Assembly (NCBI RefSeq): GCF_938045625.1
Contig: NZ_CALIAV010000046.1
Location: 1-64,000, forward strand
DNA from: an uncultured Campylobacter sp.
Lineage (GTDB): Bacteria > Campylobacterota > Campylobacteria > Campylobacterales > Campylobacteraceae
Length of the DNA: 64,000 nucleotides
Direction: 5' to 3'
In this document: positions 42,920-52,044 of the stretch, one piece after another
How positions within the stretch are numbered: the stretch's first letter is position 1
Layout: every line of letters begins with the position of its first letter
Translations under genes and position numbers: made by a program
Notes under the pieces: model-generated
Databases searched by the model: none
The model's input: the letters and a program-made list of their open reading frames with translations, nothing else
What the model was told of the DNA's origin: nothing

Positions 42920-44881
42920 TTAAAAATTTACGTTAAATCCGAGCCTATATTTAATCCCGTCGGCGATCAAAATTTCATAGCGTCCGGATTTTGTCGTTAC
43001 GTATTCGTTAAAGATATTATAAACGCTAAAATTTACGCTCGCGTTTTTAGTTAGCTTGTAGCTTGCGCCCGCGTCAAATAGCGTATAATCCTTTATCTCC
43101 TCGTCACCCGGTAGGCCGTAAACGGCTCTGGTTTTACCCAGATAGTTCATCTGCGTCCAGAAATTTAGATCGGGCGTCATATCGTAGTCAAGCCCTATTT
43201 TTACGGTATGCACGGGTAGATTGTTTAAAGATTTACCCTCGTACGCACCAGATTTTTGCTTTGATCTAGTGTAAACGTAGCTTGAGTGCAGGGCTAAATT
43301 TGATAAAATCTGCCAGTCTGAGGCGAGTTCGACGCCCTTTACTTCGGCTTTGCCGATATTTACGCTCTCCCAGATGCCGCGCCTATAGGTCTTGCCGTTA
43401 TGCACGCAAGGAACGCCCGGGCGCGCGACGCAAACCGGCTTCGTGCCTAGACCGTCTTTTATCCGCGTATAAAACGCCATCGCCGAGACGTTAAGGCTCT
43501 CGTCCCCGTATGCGACGCCGGCTTCGTAGTTTAGGCTGGATTCGGGTTTTAGGTCGCTTTTACCCAGCTGCGCTCCCATGCCGCCGGCAAAAGGCAGAGC
43601 AAGCCCATCGGTTCGCATCTTGATATCAGGCGTCGAGTAGCCTGCCGATACTCCGCCTTTTAGCGATAAATTTTCGCTTAGATGATATACGGCATAGCCG
43701 CGCGGAGATACGTGTCCGCCGTAGTCTTTGTCGTGATTATACCTTAGACCCGCAGTTAGCGTGAGCGCGTCGGTTACGTCAAAATCATCTTCGCCGTATA
43801 GCGAAAAATCATACCTTTTGACATTTGCGGCGTCGGCGGTCGTGGCCTTTTCGTTTAGCCTTTCTCTTCTGTATTCAGCGCCTAGGCTTAGCGTGTTATT
43901 ATCAAAAAAATACGTTCCCTTGGTATTTAGCGTCGTCGTTTTTAGCGTGAGGTCTTGCTGACCGCTCTCTTTCATATTATCGTGCATTAAAAAGCTTTCA
44001 AGTAGCAGTTTATCGTATTTGCCCGTATGCGAGAGCGAGGCGGTATATCCGCTCATCTTCTCAAAAGCCACGCTCGTGTTATCGCTAGCCGTGCGATTTA
44101 GCGTCTTACCTTCGGTGCGTTCGTATTTATTCGTCACGCGGCGTAGATCCAGTGCTATTTCATCGTTTTCGGTGGCGTTATACATGATTTTCGCACCGAA
44201 ATTTATGTCCTCGTTTTTGCGGTTCGTAAAGGCTCGCTCATCTTCAAATTTATGAAAATACCGTCCATAAAGCGCGATACCTAGTACGTCCGGAATCACC
44301 GCACCGTTTGTGTAAAAACCGGTCTGATAGTCATCATTTATCCCACTTTTGCCCGCAAGCGTGTAGTAGCCATTTACGTTACCGCTAAATTCGTTTGAAA
44401 AGCCCTTAGTGATAATATTTATGACGCCTCCCATCGCATCTGAGCCGTATAGTGAGCTCATCGGCCCTCGCACGATTTCGATACGCTCGATCGTGTTTGC
44501 GGGCGGGAGAAAATTTTGAGCGCTACCAACCGCGCGAAGCCCTCTATACGCGCTATCGCTGGTCGCAGGACGACCGTCTATTAAAATTTTAGTGTATTTT
44601 TGACCAAGGCCTCTCATCGTGATACCGCGTCTGCCAGCAGCTCCCAGCGTCGCGCCGAAAACGCCCGGAGCGTCTTTTACAACACTTTCTATATCTTGAT
44701 GGTTGCGCCTGGCTATCTCTTTTTGCGAGATTACCGACACCGATGCAGGCGCGTCTTTGATATTTTGCTCAAAACCCGTCGCGCTAGTTACGGTAACTTC
44801 ATTTAGTTTCACTTCGTCGGCCGACTGCGCGCAAGATAGTGCCAAACAAGCTAGCATAGAAATTTTAGGCATACTTTTCAT
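42920..44881 (-). CDS. TonB-dependent outer-membrane siderophore receptor
   Basis: A 653-residue receptor with a signal peptide, a TonB-box-like LNEVTVTS near residue 26 and the plug domain (about 35-160) including SVISQKEIARR, GVFGATLGAAGRRGITMRG and IEIVRGPMSSLYGSDAMGG. A 22-strand barrel follows and ends with an aromatic-type terminus (LGFNVNF). The catecholate type, as in CfrA/IrgA, is the best fit; the ligand is not certain. Two cysteines in CVARPGVPCVH form a likely loop disulphide. A Fur-like palindrome lies upstream. Confidence 0.92.
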   Translation of the reverse strand: MKSMPKISMLACLALSCAQSADEVKLNEVTVTSATGFEQNIKDAPASVSVISQKEIARRNHQDIESVVKDAPGVFGATLGAAGRRGITMRGLGQKYTKILIDGRPATSDSAYRGLRAVGSAQNFLPPANTIERIEIVRGPMSSLYGSDAMGGVINIITKGFSNEFSGNVNGYYTLAGKSGINDDYQTGFYTNGAVIPDVLGIALYGRYFHKFEDERAFTNRKNEDINFGAKIMYNATENDEIALDLRRVTNKYERTEGKTLNRTASDNTSVAFEKMSGYTASLSHTGKYDKLLLESFLMHDNMKESGQQDLTLKTTTLNTKGTYFFDNNTLSLGAEYRRERLNEKATTADAANVKRYDFSLYGEDDFDVTDALTLTAGLRYNHDKDYGGHVSPRGYAVYHLSENLSLKGGVSAGYSTPDIKMRTDGLALPFAGGMGAQLGKSDLKPESSLNYEAGVAYGDESLNVSAMAFYTRIKDGLGTKPVCVARPGVPCVHNGKTYRRGIWESVNIGKAEVKGVELASDWQILSNLALHSSYVYTRSKQKSGAYEGKSLNNLPVHTVKIGLDYDMTPDLNFWTQMNYLGKTRAVYGLPGDEEIKDYTLFDAGASYKLTKNASVNFSVYNIFNEYVTTKSGRYEILIADGIKYRLGFNVNF

Positions 44882-44926
44882 CTTTAAACTCCTTATTTAA
44901 ATTTAAACCCTATTTTACTATAATCA

Positions 44927-44939
44927 GATAATTATTATC
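44927..44939. promoter_or_regulatory. Fur-box-like palindrome between receptor and regulator
   Basis: GATAATTATTATC is a perfect 6-1-6 palindrome, the core arrangement of Fur sites (GATAAT-N-ATTATC). It lies 46 bases before the receptor gene and 57 before the AraC-type gene, which diverge from here, so one site could control both. Confidence 0.7.
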
Positions 44940-44995
44940 AATACTCCGATAAACGGTAGAGGGATTTTTTATCAACGCTAAAAGGATAAAAACAA

Positions 44996-45946
44996 ATGAA
45001 GGTCGAGTTTAAAGATATTTTACGCGCAAATGAGCAAGAATTCGCGCAAAATTCGGTGCGCTACGGACAAAGCGCATGGCAAGAGCAAGATAGAAAATGC
45101 AAAGTCGAGTTTTTTAAAGGCGCAAGTGGCGCAAGCTACTGCAGAAGCGAAATAATCTGCAACAAAAGCGTAAAAAGACGGCTTGAAAGGAGCACTGGCT
45201 ACTGCTTTTTGCTCTTTAACGACGCAAGAGGGGATGCCGGGCTTAAAGCGGGTAAAAAAACTTTTTGCCTAAAGGCTGGAGAGTTTTGGATGGGACGCGT
45301 GGATAGCGGATTTGAGGGTATTTGCGAGTATCAGAGCAATAACTATACGGGACGATGTATCGTACTAAAAAACGAACTAGCCCGCGAGCTAGCGGCATTT
45401 AAAAATCTAGGCGAAGAAAACGAAATCTGCATCCAAACGGCTAAGATAAATTTAGCCCAAAGCCTGATTTTGCGGGAGCTTTTAGCCGCGAGTGAGTTTG
45501 AGGGCAAGATGCGCGAAATCTTTATGGAAGCTAAAATTTTAGAGCTAATCTACAAAAGCTTAGGCGCGCCTAAAACGCCCGAAGCCGATGAAAAAAAGCG
45601 CGATTTTAGCGACGAATACGTAAAAATTTTAAATAAAGCAAGGCAAATTTTACTAAGCGACATCCAAAATCCGCCCAGCATAAAAGAGCTAGCCAGAGCG
45701 TGCGCGACGAATGAATTTAAGCTAAAAACGGGCTTTAAAAGCTACTTTGGCGATACGATCTACGGGCTGCTAGCGACCGAGCGACTAAACGCGGCAAAAA
45801 AACTTTTAGAGCGCGGAGACGTCTGCGTAAGCGAAGCCGCAAAAATCGTCGGATACGCCAGCACTCCGCACTTTGCAAAGATTTTTAGAGAAAAATTCGG
45901 CGTTTTGCCGACGCAAATTTTAAAACAAAAGAAATTTTATACGTAA
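44996..45946 (+). CDS. AraC/PchR-type transcriptional regulator
   Basis: A 316-residue regulator with a variable N-terminal sensing part and a C-terminal AraC-type double helix-turn-helix (about 215-312). The DNA-binding part reads PPSIKELARACATNEFKLKTGFK and then VSEAAKIVGYASTPHFAKIFREKFG, close to PchR/YbtA regulators that sense siderophores. It diverges from the TonB receptor, the usual arrangement for such activators. AAAAGGAT precedes the ATG. It probably activates the receptor when the siderophore is present; a Fur-like site lies in the shared region. Confidence 0.88.
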   Translation: MKVEFKDILRANEQEFAQNSVRYGQSAWQEQDRKCKVEFFKGASGASYCRSEIICNKSVKRRLERSTGYCFLLFNDARGDAGLKAGKKTFCLKAGEFWMGRVDSGFEGICEYQSNNYTGRCIVLKNELARELAAFKNLGEENEICIQTAKINLAQSLILRELLAASEFEGKMREIFMEAKILELIYKSLGAPKTPEADEKKRDFSDEYVKILNKARQILLSDIQNPPSIKELARACATNEFKLKTGFKSYFGDTIYGLLATERLNAAKKLLERGDVCVSEAAKIVGYASTPHFAKIFREKFGVLPTQILKQKKFYT

Positions 45947-45981
45947 ATTTAACGCTTGCAAAGCTTTGCGGGCGTTAAATT
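45946..45981 (+). terminator. Nested palindrome ending the AraC-type gene
   Basis: A 10-base outer stem (AATTTAACGC and its complement) encloses a second perfect stem GCAAAG/CTTTGC. It starts at the stop codon of the regulator. There is no T tract, so it may need Rho or serve only to stabilise the 3' end. The rest of 45982-46212 shows nothing recognisable. Confidence 0.6.
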
Positions 45982-46212
45982 AAAATCAAATTTAAACGCA
46001 TCGGCGCGACTTTTTAAATTTAACGGGCAGTAAAAACGGCGGTAAATTTTAAAATTTAAAAGCGTCAAATATCTTATCAGGGTCGGTTTTGCGCCTAAAT
46101 CCGGCCTAAATTTACCATAAACCGGCACGCAAGCTTGCACAAAAGCAAAATATCAAACGCCGCGCGATAAATCCGTAAAATCTGCTAAAATACAGCAAAA
46201 ACAAAGGTCAAA

Positions 46213-47265
46213 ATGCTTCTTTACGTCCATATCCCTTTTTGCGAGAGCAAATGCCCATACTGCGCCTTTGGCTCGGTGGTGGGCAAACGAAATTTAACGA
46301 GCGCGTATTTTGACGCGATGATTGCTGATTTTAGGGAGCAAATTTTAAAATTTGACATAAAAAAGGGCGAGATCGAGACGGTTTTTATCGGCGGAGGGAC
46401 GCCAAGCGCCGTGGACGGTGGCTACTACGAGCGGCTATTTGAGGCAGTCGCGTCATACCTAGCGGCAAACGCCGAGATCACGACGGAGGCAAATCCAAAC
46501 TCCGCAAGCAAAAAGTGGCTATCGCAGATGAAATCATACGGCGTAAACCGCGTAAGCTTCGGCGCTCAGAGCTTTTTTGAAGATAAGCTTAAATTTCTCG
46601 GGCGCATCCACGACGCGAGGCAGATCTACGAGGCTGTAGCAAACGCCAAAACGGCAGGGCTAGAAAATATCAACGTAGATCTCATCTACGGCACGAAGCT
46701 AGACACCAAAAAACGCCTCGAGCAAGAAGCGCAAAATGTCCGAAATCTAGGCGTTTCGCACGTTTCGGCGTATTCGCTAACGCTTGAGGAAAATACGCCC
46801 TTTGCCGGCAAAATAAACTACGCAAAAGATAGCCCGAGGCTGGCGAAATTTATGATAGATCGCATCGAGGAGGCCGGGCTAAAACAATACGAAATCTCAA
46901 ATTTCGGTCAAATTTGCAAGCATAATCTTGGCTACTGGCAGGGCAAAAACTACCTTGCCATCGGTGCTTACGCAGTCGGATTTTGGCTGGATCATCGTTT
47001 TTATAACGCTTCAAATTTAAACGCCTACGTAAAAAATCCGCACGCAAAAAAAATCGAAAATTTAAGCGCGAACGAGCTAAATTTAGAGCGGATATTTTTA
47101 GGCGCTAGAAGCATCGTCGGTATCTGGCAAAACAGCCTAAACGCCAAGCAAGAGCAAAGAGCGCAACTGCTAAAAAATAGCGGGAAATTAAAATTTAAAA
47201 ACGGGCGATATTACGCCAAAAATTTCCTCACCGCGGATGAAATTTCTTTATTTATCGCGGGCTGA
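46213..47265 (+). CDS. hemW: Radical SAM heme chaperone HemW
   Basis: A 350-residue radical SAM protein. The cluster motif reads CESKCPYCAF at residues 9-18; in HemW it is C-x3-C-x2-C-x-C, and here the fourth cysteine is replaced by phenylalanine at the usual position, as seen in some members. Further motifs are FIGGGTPSAVD, TTEANPNSASKKWL and VNRVSFGAQSF. HemW inserts heme into respiratory enzymes and is not a true coproporphyrinogen oxidase. AAAGGTC precedes the ATG. It starts the run hemW-tatB-tatC-queA, as in C. jejuni. Confidence 0.92.
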   Translation: MLLYVHIPFCESKCPYCAFGSVVGKRNLTSAYFDAMIADFREQILKFDIKKGEIETVFIGGGTPSAVDGGYYERLFEAVASYLAANAEITTEANPNSASKKWLSQMKSYGVNRVSFGAQSFFEDKLKFLGRIHDARQIYEAVANAKTAGLENINVDLIYGTKLDTKKRLEQEAQNVRNLGVSHVSAYSLTLEENTPFAGKINYAKDSPRLAKFMIDRIEEAGLKQYEISNFGQICKHNLGYWQGKNYLAIGAYAVGFWLDHRFYNASNLNAYVKNPHAKKIENLSANELNLERIFLGARSIVGIWQNSLNAKQEQRAQLLKNSGKLKFKNGRYYAKNFLTADEISLFIAG

Positions 47266-47330
47266 TTTATGCAAATTTGAGATAAAAAACGCTAAAATGA
47301 GCGCTTTAAAATAAAAATTTAGGATAAAAA

Positions 47331-47735
47331 ATGTTTGGCATGAGCTTACCCGAGATCATCGTCATAGCCGTCATCGCGGTATTATTTTTAGGACCCGATA
47401 AGCTTCCTAGCGCGATGGTCGAGATAGCGAAATTTTTTAAAACCGTTAAAAAAACGGTCAATGACGCAAAAAGTAGCTTCGATCAAGAGATAAAAATCCA
47501 AGAACTCAAAGAGGACGCGAAAAAATATAAAGAAAGCATCGCAAAAACCACTAAAACCGTGCGAAAAAAGCTCACCTTTGAGGAGCTTGACGAGCTCAAA
47601 AAAGGCGTAAACGACGTCACTAGCGGCATCACGGACGGTCTAAACGACGTAAAAAAGAGCGTCGAAGCGGTCAAAAATCCGGGCGAAGCCGTCAAAAACG
47701 CTGTTTTAGGCGATAACGAGAAAAAAGAGGCGTAA
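47331..47735 (+). CDS. tatB: Sec-independent translocase protein TatB
   Basis: The 134-residue protein has one N-terminal membrane helix (MSLPEIIVIAVIAVLFLGPDKLP) with the conserved glutamate and the GPDKLP hinge, then an amphipathic helix and a charged coiled coil. It works with TatC to bind twin-arginine signal peptides. Its stop overlaps the tatC start (TAATG). TatA is not in the window. Confidence 0.94.
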   Translation: MFGMSLPEIIVIAVIAVLFLGPDKLPSAMVEIAKFFKTVKKTVNDAKSSFDQEIKIQELKEDAKKYKESIAKTTKTVRKKLTFEELDELKKGVNDVTSGITDGLNDVKKSVEAVKNPGEAVKNAVLGDNEKKEA

Positions 47736-48487
47736 TGTTTGAAGAGCTAAAACCGCATTTAGTAGAACTTAGAAAAAGGCTTTTCATTAGCGTCATGACC
47801 GTGATCGTGATGTTTGTAGTGTGCTTTAGCTTTTGGAATCAAATTTTAGACTTTATCATCGCGCCGCTGCAAAACACTCTGCCCGATAACCAAAAAATGG
47901 TCTTTCTCGAGGTGCAAGAGCCCTTTTTCGTAGCGATGAAGGTGGCGTTTTTCACCGGATTTTTGTTTTCGTTACCGATTATTTTTTGGCAGTTTTGGCT
48001 GTTTGTAGCGCCTGGACTCTACGAAAACGAGAAAAAGTACGTAATCCCGTTTGTTATTTCGGCCACTTTTATGTTTTTAGTTGGCGCGGCGTTTTGCTAC
48101 TACGTCGTCGTTCCTATCGGTTTTGCTTTTCTTATAAATTTCGGCCAGCAGCTCTTTTCCGCGATGCTAAACATCGGCGGCTACGTCGGCTTTTTTACGA
48201 AGCTGGTCATTGCGTTCGGTATCGCGTTTGAGCTTCCCGTTATCACATTTTTTCTCGCTAAACTCGGCCTAGTTGATGATAAAATGCTCAAAAACTCCTT
48301 CCGCTACGCTATCGTCGTGATTTTTATATTTGCCGCGGTTATGACGCCTCCTGATATCCTCAGCCAGTTTTTGATGGCGGTGCCTCTCATCGGTCTTTAT
48401 GGGCTTTCTATCTTTATAGCCGCCCGCGTAAATCCAGCCAAAAACGAAGAACCGGAGCAGGAAACCGACGAAGAAAAAGAGGACTAA
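47735..48487 (+). CDS. tatC: Sec-independent translocase protein TatC
   Basis: A 250-residue polytopic protein with six membrane helices. The N-terminus has HLVELRKRLFISV, the signal-peptide binding region, followed by QEPFFVAMKVAFFTGFLFSLP and FWLFVAPGLYENEKKYV. The acidic C-terminal tail (EEPEQETDEEKED) is cytoplasmic. It exports folded cofactor proteins and is coupled to tatB. Confidence 0.97.
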   Translation: MFEELKPHLVELRKRLFISVMTVIVMFVVCFSFWNQILDFIIAPLQNTLPDNQKMVFLEVQEPFFVAMKVAFFTGFLFSLPIIFWQFWLFVAPGLYENEKKYVIPFVISATFMFLVGAAFCYYVVVPIGFAFLINFGQQLFSAMLNIGGYVGFFTKLVIAFGIAFELPVITFFLAKLGLVDDKMLKNSFRYAIVVIFIFAAVMTPPDILSQFLMAVPLIGLYGLSIFIAARVNPAKNEEPEQETDEEKED

Positions 48488-48515
48488 TAGTCATGAAAGC
48501 AAGTAGGCTAGCCAA

Positions 48516-49544
48516 ATGAGTCAAATTTTAAACCAAAACTCGCTTGACGCCTACGACTACGAGCTACCGCCGGAACTAATCGCCAATTTCCCGACCTTTC
48601 CTAAAGAGGACGCTAGACTACTAGTCTACGAGCGAGCTAGCGAAAAAGTATCCCATCTAAAATTCGGCGATTTGCCCGAAATTTTACCGCCTTGCGATAT
48701 TATTTTTAACGACACAAAGGTGGTAAAGGCTAGAATTTTCGGCAAAAAACAAAGTGGCGGCGAGACGGAGCTTTTACTAAACTCTCCGCTTGCGGACGGC
48801 AAATTTAGCGTCTATATAAAGGGCAGGGTTCGCGCGGGCAGCGTTTTAAATTTCGACCAAAATTTGACCGCCGAGGTCTGCGAGCTCTTTGAGGACGGCT
48901 CGCGCACGGTCAAATTTAGCCAAAACGGCGAGCTTTTGGACACGGCCGCGCTCTATAAAATCCTATCTCACATCGGTCACGTGCCTCTACCGCCATATAT
49001 CAAACGAAGCGACACCGAGGATGACGAGAGCTGGTACCAAAGCGTGTTTGCCAAAAACGAGGGCGCGGTGGCGGCTCCGACGGCGAGCTTGCACTTTAGC
49101 GACGAGATGATTGCCAGGCTAGCAAAGGACCGCGAGATAGCCTACCTTACGCTGCACGTGAGCGCAGGGACGTTTAAGGGCGTGGAGAGCGAGGACATCA
49201 CGCAACACAAGATGCATGCGGAGTTTTACGATATCCCGCAAGATACGCAAAATTTGATCCGCTCAAATAGACCAATCCTGGGCGTGGGCACGACGGTAAC
49301 GCGCTGCGTAGAGGAGTTTGCTAGAAGCGGCAGATCTAGCGGCGAGTGCAGGCTATTTTTAAATTTAAACAACAAACCCATCCGCCAAAACTACCTGCTG
49401 ACGAATTTTCACCTACCCAAATCGACGCTAATCATGCTAGTAACCAGCTTTGTCGGACTTGATCAGACTATGCGGATTTACAAAACCGCCGTGGAGCAAA
49501 AGTACAAATTTTACTCCTACGGCGATGCGATGCTGGTTGTATAG
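48516..49544 (+). CDS. queA: S-adenosylmethionine:tRNA ribosyltransferase-isomerase
   Basis: Adds the cyclopentene ring precursor from SAM to preQ1 in tRNA for queuosine synthesis. The 342-residue protein shows YDYELPPELIANFP, DARLLVYERAS, IIFNDTKVVKARI, a long barrel, the conserved GHVPLPPYIKR and the C-terminal LPKSTLIMLVTSFVGL. It lies 28 bases after tatC. cmoA and cmoB, also for the wobble base of tRNA, are elsewhere in the window. Confidence 0.97.
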   Translation: MSQILNQNSLDAYDYELPPELIANFPTFPKEDARLLVYERASEKVSHLKFGDLPEILPPCDIIFNDTKVVKARIFGKKQSGGETELLLNSPLADGKFSVYIKGRVRAGSVLNFDQNLTAEVCELFEDGSRTVKFSQNGELLDTAALYKILSHIGHVPLPPYIKRSDTEDDESWYQSVFAKNEGAVAAPTASLHFSDEMIARLAKDREIAYLTLHVSAGTFKGVESEDITQHKMHAEFYDIPQDTQNLIRSNRPILGVGTTVTRCVEEFARSGRSSGECRLFLNLNNKPIRQNYLLTNFHLPKSTLIMLVTSFVGLDQTMRIYKTAVEQKYKFYSYGDAMLVV

Positions 49545-49546
49545 CC

Positions 49547-50569
49547 GTGAGTTTCGCGTATATTTTCCTGATTTTTGCCGCGCTTTATCTAGCGGTGCTA
49601 GGCGGTTGCTATTTTATGGATAAATTTAGAAGGTCAAACGGCGTGATAAAAAAAGAAACTACGCAAAAAAACGGCACGAGCGAGATCGGCGAATCTAGCG
49701 AGGCAAATACGCTGCCAAAAGTCGATATCGCAGGCGGTTTGCTATTTTTGGCCTCCTCGCTAAACGAGGACGCGCAAAAAAACACGAACTACGTGCTGCT
49801 AGACTACGATATCGCCTATCCTAGGCTATTTTACGCGGATATCGCGGCTCTTGCAAAGCTCATCGACGCGATGGCTCAAATTTTCCTTTTAAACGTCTCA
49901 AATTCGACCGTTACGATCAAATTTTTACTCTCGAACTACTACAAAAACAACATCAAATTTACCCTTAGCGTCCACTGCGATCACGACTTTTTTACGATCA
50001 AAAGCACGCCTCGCGTAAATATGAACGCGCAAAGCCGCAAATACTACGAAACGGCGATGGCGCTGGCCGAGCAAAACGGCTCTAGCATTAGATTTGAGTT
50101 TGATCACGGCGTGCGCGCTAGCACCGAGATTTCGCTGCGTCTTTGCGACGATAAGCTCGATCTCATGCAAAGCTTTAAGATAAAAAATCCAAAAAATTTT
50201 AGCGCCCTCGTCGCCGAGCCAAACCCCTATTCATTTAATATCATCAAAAAAGATCTCGAGTTTATCGGCATTGACGTGAAGCCTAGCAACGAGTGGGGTA
50301 TCGTAAAGCGCCACATAGAGGACATGATCTTTCGTCCTAACGTCGTCTTTATCGAGGAGAGCTTGCTGCGCGAGATAGATGACGCTCTGTCTACGCTTTT
50401 GATAGAAAAAAAGATCGCGCTAGTCGTGCTAAAAACCAGGAATGCGGCGGTAAATTTAAACCCGAAAATCCGCGTCTGGACACTAGTTCAGCCCTATCTG
50501 TCCGACACTCTCGTACGTATCTTAAATGAAGCTTACGAATTTGAGACGCAAAACGGGGATAAAATTTAG
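49547..50569 (+). CDS. Membrane protein resembling a degenerate histidine kinase plus receiver
   Basis: A 340-residue protein starting at GTG two bases after queA. One helix (3-22) anchors it. Residues about 88-200 read like a kinase ATPase domain: YPRLFYADIAALAKLIDAM, a beta-strand run with LSVHCDHDFFTIKS, then ALAEQNGSSIRFEFDHG and STEISLRL at the usual end. The N-box asparagines are missing, and no histidine-containing dimerisation region is present. Residues about 226-335 resemble a receiver (NIIKKDLEFIGIDV, then NVVFIEESLL), but glutamate replaces the acceptor aspartate. It is probably a non-catalytic sensor or scaffold; this reading is by pattern only. Confidence 0.55.
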   Translation: MSFAYIFLIFAALYLAVLGGCYFMDKFRRSNGVIKKETTQKNGTSEIGESSEANTLPKVDIAGGLLFLASSLNEDAQKNTNYVLLDYDIAYPRLFYADIAALAKLIDAMAQIFLLNVSNSTVTIKFLLSNYYKNNIKFTLSVHCDHDFFTIKSTPRVNMNAQSRKYYETAMALAEQNGSSIRFEFDHGVRASTEISLRLCDDKLDLMQSFKIKNPKNFSALVAEPNPYSFNIIKKDLEFIGIDVKPSNEWGIVKRHIEDMIFRPNVVFIEESLLREIDDALSTLLIEKKIALVVLKTRNAAVNLNPKIRVWTLVQPYLSDTLVRILNEAYEFETQNGDKI

Positions 50570-50695
50570 CTTTTTGAAATTTTACTCGCATTTTTAAAGC
50601 CCGCACAACCGCCCTATTTTGTTTGATAACATCAAATTTAACCCAAAACCGCTACCGCCAAAATTATATAATAAACCAAAATATCGGAGGCAAAA

Positions 50696-51127
50696 ATGAA
50701 TAAAATAACCTGCATCTGCCTAGGCGTGCGAAGCATGCAAAGGGCGCTCAAATTTTACCGCGACGGCCTAGGTTACGAGACGGACTGCAAAGAGGACAAT
50801 CCGCCAGTGTGTTTTTTCAATACGCCGGGGACCAAATTTGAGCTCTATCCGCTAGACGCGCTGGCTCGAGATATCGACGAAAACGATCCGCCGAGAGGAA
50901 GCGGATTTACCGGCATCACGTTAGCCTATAACGTAAAAAACAAAGAGGACGTGGATAGCGCCATAGAGCTAGTAAAAAAGGTAGGCGGAACTATCGTCAA
51001 GGAGCCGCAAGTTGCGTTTTGGGGCGGATACCACGCGTATTTTGCCGATCCAGACGGATATTACTGGGAGGTGGTTTGGGGGCCTGATTTTAAATTTGAC
51101 GAGGACGGACTGCTTAAATTTGACTAG
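50696..51127 (+). CDS. VOC (glyoxalase/bleomycin resistance-like) protein
   Basis: A 143-residue protein with two beta-alpha-beta-beta-beta modules, of which the first shows SMQRALKFYRDGLGY and the second AYFADPDGYYWEVVWGPDF, typical of VOC proteins. Metal-ligand positions are partly conserved: glutamate in KFELYP and in WEVVW; a histidine is in YHAYF. The substrate is unknown; similar small proteins include dioxygenases and glyoxalase-like enzymes. GGAGGC precedes the ATG. It stands alone with 126 bases before it. Confidence 0.82.
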   Translation: MNKITCICLGVRSMQRALKFYRDGLGYETDCKEDNPPVCFFNTPGTKFELYPLDALARDIDENDPPRGSGFTGITLAYNVKNKEDVDSAIELVKKVGGTIVKEPQVAFWGGYHAYFADPDGYYWEVVWGPDFKFDEDGLLKFD

Positions 51128-51184
51128 TTGCGGCGTCAAAGCGCTTTTATTTTAGCCGCTTAGCGGCCGCAAAAAGGAAAAATC

Positions 51185-51784
51185 ATGAAAAACATAGTCG
51201 TGTACATACACGGCAAAGGCGGAAGCGCGCAAGAAGCGGCCCATTATCAACCGCTTTTTGCAGATAGCGACGTGCTTGGATTTGATTACGAGGCTCGCAC
51301 GCCGTGGGAGGCGAAAGAGGAATTTGTGCCATTTTTTGAGCGCATCCTTAAAAACCGCAAATCCGCAACTATCGTCGCAAACAGTATCGGCGCGTTTTTT
51401 GCCATGCACGCCTTGCAGGGCATGGAGATAAAAAAGGCGTATTTTATTTCGCCAATCGTAAATATGCAAAATTTAATCGAAAAAATGATGTTGAAGGCGC
51501 GCGTGAGCGAGGATGAGCTGCGAGATAGAGGCGAGCTGGACACGGGGTCTGGAGAAAAACTTTCGTGGAAATATCTTTGCTACGTCAGAGAGCATCCTAT
51601 CTGCTGGACGGCGCCGACGCATATTTTATACGGCGAAAAGGACGATCTAACTTCTTTTGAAACGATTTGCGAGTTTGCAAACCAAATCAAAGCAACGCTT
51701 ACCGTCATGAAAAACGGTGAGCATCGGTTCCACACGGCAGAGCAAATGCGTTTTTTAGATGACTGGATACGGCGCCATAGCTGA
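51185..51784 (+). CDS. Alpha/beta hydrolase
   Basis: A 199-residue alpha/beta hydrolase. After VVYIHGKGGSAQEAAHY, which forms the oxyanion region, the nucleophile motif is ANSIGAFFAM, where alanine replaces the first glycine of G-x-S-x-G, as in some YqiA/RBBP9-like enzymes. The acid is in LYGEKDDL and the catalytic histidine in NGEHRFHT near residue 180. Substrate is unknown. AAAAGGAAA precedes the ATG. The 260 bases 51785-52044 after it hold no gene that I can see. Confidence 0.82.
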   Translation: MKNIVVYIHGKGGSAQEAAHYQPLFADSDVLGFDYEARTPWEAKEEFVPFFERILKNRKSATIVANSIGAFFAMHALQGMEIKKAYFISPIVNMQNLIEKMMLKARVSEDELRDRGELDTGSGEKLSWKYLCYVREHPICWTAPTHILYGEKDDLTSFETICEFANQIKATLTVMKNGEHRFHTAEQMRFLDDWIRRHS

Positions 51785-52044
51785 TCGGCGGGCTGTCGTC
51801 GGAGTAAATTTGACTCCAAATCGTAGCGCGCCCAACCCGCAAGTCAAATTTAACTCGCAAATCCGCCGCTCGAGCCGCTTTTAAATTTTACGCAAAGCCT
51901 AGACTAAATTTACAGCCGAGGCGTAAATTTGATTCAAATTTTACCCATCGTTAGCAGCTGGCTGTGAGAGCTTCTTTAGCGTAGACCTGTGTAAAAACTC
52001 AAATTTGCCGCCCTTTTACCGCGCGCCAAATTTTGCAATCAGGC

